From an uncultured Oscillospiraceae bacterium (lineage in GTDB: Bacteria > Bacillota > Clostridia > Oscillospirales > Acutalibacteraceae), in assembly GCA_959596515.1 (NCBI GenBank), contig CAUFXR010000086.1, forward strand, positions 1-11,454: a stretch of DNA of 11,454 nt. The letters run 5' to 3'. The notes below the pieces were generated by a model. It did no database searches. It was given only the letters and a program-made list of their open reading frames with translations, and had not been told where the DNA came from. The translations under genes were made by a program, and so were the position numbers. Of the stretch, positions 5,824-11,454 are shown in pieces. How positions within the stretch are numbered: position 1 is the first letter of the stretch; every line of letters starts with the position of its first letter.

Positions 5824-8800
5824 ATGCTCTCAAAATTCAGCGTTAAAAAACCGTTTACCGTCGTGGTTGCCGTTATCATGATTTTCATTCTAGGAGCGGT
5901 CTCCTTCATGAATATGACCACCGATCTTCTGCCCAATATCGAGCTTCCCTATGTGGTGGTGTCCACTACCTATCCGGGGGCCAGTCCGGAAAAGGTAGAG
6001 GCTAATGTGACCAAACCCATGGAATCCTCTTTGAGCACCTTGTCCGGTGTGACGAGTGTCAGCTCTATTTCCAGCGAGAACGCCAGTATCATCATACTGG
6101 AATTTGAGCAGGATACCAACATGGACTCCGCTTCTATTGAGATCTCCAACCGGCTGGACCAGGTAAAAGCCCAGTTCGATGAGGGGATCGGGTCTCCCAC
6201 CATGATGCGGATCTCGCCGGATATGATGCCGGTGATGGTAGCCAGCGTGGATGCCGGGGGAAAAAGCGTAGAGGAGGTCACCAAGCTGGTGAACGATACG
6301 GTGCTTCCCGCCCTGCAGCGGGTAGAGGGTGTAGGTTCTGTCACCGCCTCCGGCCTGACGGAGCAGCAGCTGAAGATCACTCTGGATCAGGAAAAGATCG
6401 ACGAGCTGAACGATAAAGTACTTCAGTCGGTGGATGCCCAGCTTTACGATGCGAAGAAGGAGCTGGACGACGCCCAGGCCAAGCTGGATGAGGGCAAGCA
6501 GCAGCTGGAGTCCGGCCAAGATGGGGCGGTTTCCCAGCTTACCGCCGGCAGCGTACAGGTAGATTCCGCTGTGGCTCAGTTGAGCGCGCTGCTTGCAGAG
6601 GATACCATCTTATCCTCCCAAAAGGCGGGTTTTGAGGCGGAGAAAACCGCCTACGCCGATGGTCTGAAACAGGCCCAGGACGGTCTGACAGAGGCTCAGA
6701 CCGGTCTGTCGCAATTGCAGCAAAGTTATGAGGCGGTAAACACCGGTCTTCAGGGATTGGTGGCTTTCGCGGCCACTCCCACAGGCGCGGCCATGTTCCC
6801 CGACGGTCTTCCCGCCTCCACAGTGGAGGAGCTTCTGGCCCTTTCCCCGGATGCGTTTGAGGCTTTTCACGCCACGGTATCCGCCATTCCCACTTTAGGC
6901 GACGCTTTCTCTTCCCTGACCCAAGACGGGCTTCGTCAAATGACCGACGGCATCGCCCAGCTGCAGGAAACCGTGGACTCTCTGCCTGGCACCATTGCCG
7001 ACGCTCAGGCCCGGATCACGGAAATCGATACCGAGCTGCAGAACATCAAGACCCGCCAGGCCACCCTGGCGGCTATGAAGCCTCAGCTGGAGGAACAGCT
7101 GAAAACGGCTCAGGAAGGCTATGAGGAGCTGGAAAGCGGCAAACTGACAGCCGGGAATGAATTCGCTCAGGCCAGCGCTCAGATCATTTCTGGTCAGAGC
7201 CAGCTGGACACCGCCAGATCGGAATTTGAGCAGGCCAGGGATCAAGCTTTGGAAAAAGCGGATATTTCCGGCGTCATTACCCAGGAAATGATCAGCCAGA
7301 TTCTGACCGCCCAGAACTTCAATATGCCCGCCGGCTATTTGGATTCGGAGACCGGCCAGGAGTATCTGGTAAAAGTCGGGGAACAGTACGGCAGCGTTGA
7401 AGAGCTTCAGGACAGCGTACTCTTCTCCATTGACGCGGAGGGGGTAGGCGACATCCACCTTTCCGATGTAGCCTCCGTGGAGCAGGTCAGTAGCGCCGGC
7501 GATGCCTACGCCAAGGTAAACGGCAACGAAGGCGTGGTGCTCTCCTTCCAAAAACAATCCACCGCTTCTACAGCCACCGTTTCCCAGCGGATCAACCAAG
7601 CCATTGAAAAGCTTCAGTCGGAAAATCCCGATTTGCATATTATCCCTCTGATGGACCAGGGGGACTATATCAATATGATTATCCAGTCGGTACTGCAAAA
7701 CCTCATCCTGGGCGGTATTCTGGCCATCCTGGTACTGGCCCTGTTCCTCCGGGATGTCAAACCCACGGCGATCATCGCCTTCTCCATCCCCATCAGCGTA
7801 CTGTTCGCCATGGTGCTGATGTATTTCACCAATATTACCTTAAATATCATCTCCCTGTCCGGCCTCGCCCTGGGGGTAGGTATGCTGGTGGATAACAGTA
7901 TCGTGGTCATCGAAAACATCTACCGGCTGCGCAACCAGGGGGTCCCCGCGGCAAAAGCCGCCGTCAAAGGCGCTACCCAGGTAGCGGGAGCGATTTTCGC
8001 CTCCACCCTGACCACCATCTGCGTCTTCCTTCCGATCGTGTTTACCCAGGGCATCTCCAGGGAACTGTTCACCGACATGGGACTGACCATCGCCTATTCC
8101 CTGCTGGCCAGCCTGGTGGTAGCCCTTACCCTGGTGCCTGCCATGGGCTCCACCATACTGCGGAAAACCAAGGAGAAAAAACACCGCTGGTTCGAGGGCT
8201 TTACCAACGGTTACGAAAAGGTGCTCCGGTTCTCCTTAAAGCATAAAATCGTAGTCATCGTGGGCGTGCTGGTCCTGCTGGTGTTCGCCGCCTATGAGTC
8301 GGTAACGATGGGAACCGCCTTCATGCCGGAGATGGATTCCCCTCAAATGATGGCCACCATGGAAATGCCCAAGGAAGCTACCCAACAGGATGGCTATGAA
8401 ATGGCCGACGAGGTTATGAGCCGGATCGGCGATCTGGACGACGTGGAAACCGTAGGAGCGATCTCCGGCGGGATGTCCATGAGCTCGTCCTCTTCCAGCA
8501 ACACCTACAGCTTCTATATTCTATTGAAAGAAAACGGTCGTACCCACTCCAACGCCCAAATGGCGGAGCTGATCGCCGGAGCCACCCAGGATCTGGACTG
8601 CGATCTCAGCGTTTCGGCCTCTACCATGGATTTGTCCGCTTTAGGCGGCAGCGGGATTTCCCTGGAGGTTAAAGGGGACGACACAGACACCTTAAACGAC
8701 ATTTCCCAAGACCTGGTAGAGATGCTCAACGGGATCGAGGGCACCACTGAGGTGACCGGAGGCATCACGGAAGGGGATATGGAAACCCGAATCGTGGTGG

Positions 8801-9762
8801 ACAAAGATAAAGCGATGGTACACGGTCTGACCGTAGCCCAGGTTTACCAGGAGATCGCCTCCGCCCTGCAGACAGAGACCACCGCTGCCACCTTGACCAT
8901 CGGCTCGGATGACTTGCCGGTAATCGTGGTAAAAAGTCCGGAGAACGTTTTGACCCGGGAAGATCTGATGTCTTATGAGATTTCTGTCACCGACCAGCAG
9001 ACCGGGGAAACGGAAGCTGTTCCCCTCCACGAGATCGCGGAAGCCCAGGATACGGAAAGTGTCAGCGCCATCAACCGGGAGAATCAGGTTCGGTATATGA
9101 CCGTTACCGCCGGGGTGGATAATGATCACAATATCGGCCTGGTAAGCAGAGAGCTGGAGGAAAAGCTGGCGGCCTATCAGGTACCTGAGGGCTACACCGT
9201 AGAGATCCAGGGGGAAACCGAAACCATCAATTCCGCTATGAACGATCTGATTTTGATGATCGTTCTGGCTATCGTGTTTATTTACCTGATCATGGTGGCT
9301 CAGTTCCAGAGTCTTTTGTCGCCCTTCATCGTCATGTTTACCATTCCTCTGGCCTTCACCGGCGGCCTGCTTGCCCTGTGGCTCACCGGCAATCCGATTT
9401 CCATTATTTCCATGCTTGGATTTTTGATGCTGGCCGGCGTAGTGGTCAACAACGGTATCGTATTCGTGGACTACGTGAACCAGCTGCGTCTGGAAGGCGT
9501 AGACAAAAAAGAAGCCTTGATCCAGACCGGACGCACTCGCCTGCGTCCGATCCTGATGACGGCCCTGACCACTATTTTGGCCATGGTGACCATGGCTTTG
9601 GGCCTGGGCGACGGCGCGGAAATGACCCAGCCAATGGCCATTGTCACCATTGGCGGTCTCACCTACGCCACTCTGCTGACCTTGCTGGTGGTGCCGGTAC
9701 TTTACGACGTATTTCATAAAAGGCCTATGAAGAAAGTAGATTTGGGGGATGATTTATCGTGA
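5824..9762 (+). CDS. RND efflux permease (HAE/AcrB-like) with inserted coiled-coil hairpin
   Basis: Encodes a 1312-residue RND-superfamily pump of the cytoplasmic membrane, expected to export hydrophobic or amphiphilic compounds using the proton gradient. ATG 5824 is chosen because GGAGGA (5811-5816) precedes it by 7 bases; an upstream ATG at 5749 lies before the promoter start and has no ribosome site. Order: TM1 (about 10-28); porter domain with 'TTYPGASPEKVEANVTKPME'; insert about 200-479; the rest of the docking and porter region ('NFNMPAGYLD', 'VGDIHLSDVASVE'); six helices from about 620 with 'GMLVDNSIVVIENI' (relay D690, next residue N691); TM7 near 808-826; second extracytoplasmic region about 830-1140; last helices with 'VVVNNGIVFVDYV' (N1209-N1210 where AcrB has its relay lysine). 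Two-fold RND symmetry is intact. AcrB-type pumps are about 1050 residues, so the excess matches the insert, which is rich in heptad-like Q/E/L/A sequence in two arms around a non-coiled tip (about 306-375). No adaptor or outer-membrane gene is adjacent, as in Bacillus SwrC. Confidence 0.95.
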   Translation: MLSKFSVKKPFTVVVAVIMIFILGAVSFMNMTTDLLPNIELPYVVVSTTYPGASPEKVEANVTKPMESSLSTLSGVTSVSSISSENASIIILEFEQDTNMDSASIEISNRLDQVKAQFDEGIGSPTMMRISPDMMPVMVASVDAGGKSVEEVTKLVNDTVLPALQRVEGVGSVTASGLTEQQLKITLDQEKIDELNDKVLQSVDAQLYDAKKELDDAQAKLDEGKQQLESGQDGAVSQLTAGSVQVDSAVAQLSALLAEDTILSSQKAGFEAEKTAYADGLKQAQDGLTEAQTGLSQLQQSYEAVNTGLQGLVAFAATPTGAAMFPDGLPASTVEELLALSPDAFEAFHATVSAIPTLGDAFSSLTQDGLRQMTDGIAQLQETVDSLPGTIADAQARITEIDTELQNIKTRQATLAAMKPQLEEQLKTAQEGYEELESGKLTAGNEFAQASAQIISGQSQLDTARSEFEQARDQALEKADISGVITQEMISQILTAQNFNMPAGYLDSETGQEYLVKVGEQYGSVEELQDSVLFSIDAEGVGDIHLSDVASVEQVSSAGDAYAKVNGNEGVVLSFQKQSTASTATVSQRINQAIEKLQSENPDLHIIPLMDQGDYINMIIQSVLQNLILGGILAILVLALFLRDVKPTAIIAFSIPISVLFAMVLMYFTNITLNIISLSGLALGVGMLVDNSIVVIENIYRLRNQGVPAAKAAVKGATQVAGAIFASTLTTICVFLPIVFTQGISRELFTDMGLTIAYSLLASLVVALTLVPAMGSTILRKTKEKKHRWFEGFTNGYEKVLRFSLKHKIVVIVGVLVLLVFAAYESVTMGTAFMPEMDSPQMMATMEMPKEATQQDGYEMADEVMSRIGDLDDVETVGAISGGMSMSSSSSSNTYSFYILLKENGRTHSNAQMAELIAGATQDLDCDLSVSASTMDLSALGGSGISLEVKGDDTDTLNDISQDLVEMLNGIEGTTEVTGGITEGDMETRIVVDKDKAMVHGLTVAQVYQEIASALQTETTAATLTIGSDDLPVIVVKSPENVLTREDLMSYEISVTDQQTGETEAVPLHEIAEAQDTESVSAINRENQVRYMTVTAGVDNDHNIGLVSRELEEKLAAYQVPEGYTVEIQGETETINSAMNDLILMIVLAIVFIYLIMVAQFQSLLSPFIVMFTIPLAFTGGLLALWLTGNPISIISMLGFLMLAGVVVNNGIVFVDYVNQLRLEGVDKKEALIQTGRTRLRPILMTALTTILAMVTMALGLGDGAEMTQPMAIVTIGGLTYATLLTLLVVPVLYDVFHKRPMKKVDLGDDLS

Positions 9763-9785
9763 GCGGTCCCGAGGAGAAAAAAACA

Positions 9786-10403
9786 ATGAACAGCCCTCAG
9801 GATAAGAAGACAGCGGTTTTAGAGGCTGTCATCAGCCTGGCGATGGAAGGGAAAAGCCTGGAGACCCTGACCGTATCGGAAACCGCCGCCCGGGCGGGTA
9901 TCGGCAAGGGTACGGTATACGAGTATTTCCCTTCTAAGGAGGCTATGACCGCCGCCGCTGTGTGCTACTACATGCGCCGAGAGCTGACCTCCCTGCAGCG
10001 TCTGATCCCACTGGACCAGGGCTTTCAGAAAGCGGCGGAGGCCGCCATGGTCACCGTGGCGGAAGCGATTCAAAGCAGGCTTTCTTTCTTCCATATGGTT
10101 TCCGGATTTTCCTGTTTCGAAATGAAACGTTACCTGGAGGGCCAGAAGCCCACAGAAGAAATCCGCGACGTTATTCGGGGCCAGATCCGTCGGATTTTAG
10201 CCCTTGGCGTAAAGGAACGACTGATCTACAGCGGTTTCTCCGAGGACTATCAGACCGTTTGCTTTTTAGGCGCCGTTGGTTCTTACCTGGCCTCGCTCCA
10301 GGCCCAGTTCCTGCCCGAGCCTCAGGCCAGGGCCTACGCTTACCAAATGTTGATCTGCTCGCTGTCGGAACCCAAGGCTGCAGATCCTCCCCATGTTCAC
10401 TGA
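9786..10403 (+). CDS. TetR/AcrR family transcriptional regulator
   Basis: A 205-residue TetR-type repressor. The N-terminal helix-turn-helix is clear: 'LTVSETAARAGIGKGTVYEYFPSKEAM' in two parts (about 28-54), with the family hallmark GKGTVYEYFPSKE. The C-terminal part (about 60-205) is the variable ligand-binding and dimerisation domain and does not reveal a ligand. I prefer ATG 9786, preceded by GAGGAG at 9771-9776; a GTG at 9759 would add nine residues and overlap the pump stop (GTGA). The gene follows the RND pump by 23 bases and is co-transcribed with it. It likely binds the palindrome at 5775-5792, giving an autoregulated efflux operon that is derepressed by pump substrates. The regulator being last in the operon means its level tracks pump expression. 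Confidence 0.93.
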   Translation: MNSPQDKKTAVLEAVISLAMEGKSLETLTVSETAARAGIGKGTVYEYFPSKEAMTAAAVCYYMRRELTSLQRLIPLDQGFQKAAEAAMVTVAEAIQSRLSFFHMVSGFSCFEMKRYLEGQKPTEEIRDVIRGQIRRILALGVKERLIYSGFSEDYQTVCFLGAVGSYLASLQAQFLPEPQARAYAYQMLICSLSEPKAADPPHVH

Positions 10404-10408
10404 ACTTT

Positions 10409-10460
10409 ATAAGGGCATGTCTCCCGTCCCACGGAGGCATGCCCTTATCCTTTTCTTTGT
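10409..10460 (+). terminator. Intrinsic terminator of the RND-TetR operon
   Basis: Perfect arms ATAAGGGCATG (10409-10419) and CATGCCCTTAT (10438-10448) continue inward through TCTCC/GGAGG (one G-U pair), giving about 16 pairs around an 8-base loop. CCTTTTCTTT follows. It begins 5 bases after the TetR stop. Confidence 0.93.
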
Positions 10461-10613
10461 AAATTTGTAAAAACCGTGAATCTTGGAATCAGAACACCCC
10501 CAACCGCGTCAAAATCGCGGGCCAGACCAGTCATCTCACCATCCAAGGGCATTTCTTAGCTAGTCTGAGTCCCTTTTCCGGCTAAGGTTCCTTTCACTGG
10601 TTTGACTTTTCCC

Positions 10614-11010
10614 GGTTTGGGGTCTTTCCCCCGTCTGGGTTCCTTTTTCGGCTTGGGGGTCTTTTCCCCCGTCCGGGCTCCTTTTTGGCTTGGGGGTCTT
10701 TGCCCCCCGGCCGGCTTCCCTTTCGGTTGGGGGGCTTTACCCCTCGCTCAGGCTCCTTTTTTGGCGTGGGCTCTTTTCCCCCCGTCCGGGCTCCCTTTCC
10801 GGCGTGGGTTCTTTTCCCCCCGTCCGGGCTCCTTTTTGGCTTGGGGGTCTTTGCCCCCCGTCCGGGTTCCCTTTCCGGCGTGGGTACCTTTCCCCCGCCG
10901 GGTTCCTTTTTCGGCGTGGGCTCTTTTCCCCCGTCCGGGTTCCCTTTCCGGCGTGGGTTCTTTTTCCCCCGTCCGGGCTCCCTTTCCGGCGTGGGTCTCT
11001 TTCCTTCCAG
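10614..11010. repeat. Tandem array of about ten 36-39 bp units with nearly A-free plus strand
   Basis: The consensus on the plus strand is GGCKTGGGNTCTTTTCCCCC followed by GTCCGGGYTCCYTTTYC. Ten units can be laid out from 10614, with lengths of 36, 37, 38, 38, 38, 37, 39, 36, 37 and 38, then a partial unit; a degenerate lead-in reaches back to about 10577. Length changes are single bases in G, C or T runs, so no reading frame is kept from unit to unit. Between 10606 and 11008 the plus strand has only three A residues (10739, 10750, 10886). Stop codons need A on this strand and T on the other, so nearly all six frames are open. Frames of 100-160 codons here, including basic Pro/Gly/Lys-rich ones on the minus strand, are therefore not evidence of a gene. 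Many units can fold as a G-run/C-run hairpin (GGGGG-TCTTTT-CCCCC). Confidence 0.93.
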
Positions 11011-11454
11011 CCGGATGGCTTGTTCTAATAGCCGCATTTCTTGTGCCTGCGCCGTTTACGAGGGCGCACAGTTTGTCATGCCATTTGTGAGAATTCTCTG
11101 ACACAGTGCAAAAGATAAAAATTGGTATTACTTTCTCCTTTCCGAGCGGGCTTTTGCTGACGGTTAAAGGAAAAATTTTGCGCTGAAATATCTTTACAGT
11201 CTTTCCGGCAGCTCGGTTAGATTAAACGGTCTCGGGTCTGTGCGGGTGGAGTCTCCAACGGATCTTCTTCAAAGTTGGAATTTTGAAATGAAATTTTGGA
11301 ATTCCGCTTTCATTTTTTTTAAAACCTAAGTATAATAAAAGGCGTGAAACGTTTTTTAATATTTCATATTTTAAACAGAAAGTTTAAAATCCGAAAACGA
11401 AACGGCACTGTAAAGTAAATATGAAAAATTAGGACCCGAAATCAGCCAATATCG
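11011..11454. other. Gene-free, AT-rich end of the window with hairpins
   Basis: No supported gene is seen. Inverted repeats are TGCGCC/GGCGCA with a 9-base loop (11048-11068), TCCAAC/GTTGGA (11254-11279), AAATGAAA/TTTCATTT followed by a T run (11286-11320, a weak AT-rich terminator-like element in the plus sense), and a perfect 9-pair ATTTTAAAC/GTTTAAAAT with a 5-base loop (11368-11390). A TATAAT stands at 11331-11336 on the plus strand without a good -35. The region may be the promoter zone of a gene beyond the window edge. Confidence 0.45.

Noticed and set aside
10614..11010. G-quadruplex array.
   Set aside because: Runs of four or five G recur about once per 37 bases on each strand, too far apart for ordinary quadruplex loops, and each G run has a nearby C run that favours a hairpin.
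10594..11104. Long open frames on both strands (basic Pro/Gly/Lys-rich proteins on the minus strand, for example starting MRLLEQAIRLEGK at 11037).
   Set aside because: The region is nearly free of A on one strand, so stop codons cannot occur; unit lengths vary by one base; there is no ribosome site at 11037. The MRLLEQAIRLEGK start faintly recalls xanthine phosphoribosyltransferase N-termini, but nothing after it fits and no purine riboswitch is upstream.
3759..11192. 13-mer GCGCTGAAATATC present on the minus strand at 3759-3771 and the plus strand at 11180-11192.
   Set aside because: A shared 13-mer is expected about once or twice by chance in a window of this size.

Overview
The window looks like chromosomal DNA of a Gram-positive gut-type Clostridia (Bacillota), perhaps Lachnospiraceae- or Oscillospiraceae-like. 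The basis is the strong AGGAGG-type ribosome sites, the families present (clostridial-type MFS, DUF1275/YoaK, YjbQ, a single-gene RND pump without adaptor or outer-membrane partner) and the moderately GC-rich genes separated by AT-rich promoters. The lineage is an inference; no rRNA or marker gene is present.

Layout. An MFS transporter (34-1302, minus) is followed by an 850 bp gene-free stretch with a 75-bp tandem repeat array (1366-1724) and a structured, unassigned segment (1725-2111). Next is a DUF1275/YoaK membrane protein (2152-2832, plus) with a clear terminator. Three minus-strand housekeeping-type genes follow: a Nudix hydrolase (3208-3591), a YjbQ/UPF0047 protein (3788-4213) and an SDR oxidoreductase (4466-5254). 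A second gene-free stretch (5255-5823) holds a 66-bp tandem repeat and then a promoter with a perfect 18-bp palindrome. This drives a two-gene operon: a large RND efflux permease (5824-9762) and a TetR-family regulator (9786-10403), closed by a strong terminator. The last kilobase has no convincing gene. It contains a third, unrelated tandem array of about 37 bp units (10614-11010) whose plus strand is almost free of A, then AT-rich DNA with hairpins.

How the genes work together. The RND pump and TetR gene form a likely self-contained ligand-responsive efflux module: the palindrome just downstream of the -10 box is the natural operator, and the regulator sits at the end of the operon it would control. 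The other genes look independent of each other.

Most unusual points: (1) a coiled-coil hairpin of about 280 residues inserted into the RND pump where the docking-domain loop begins; (2) three sequence-unrelated tandem repeat arrays in three intergenic regions of one 11 kb window, at least one with a repeated hairpin and one with extreme strand asymmetry that makes all six frames falsely open; (3) a nine-codon leader ORF with a strong ribosome site whose stop overlaps the MFS start codon. I did not find a CRISPR array, transposase, tRNA, rRNA or a recognised riboswitch.
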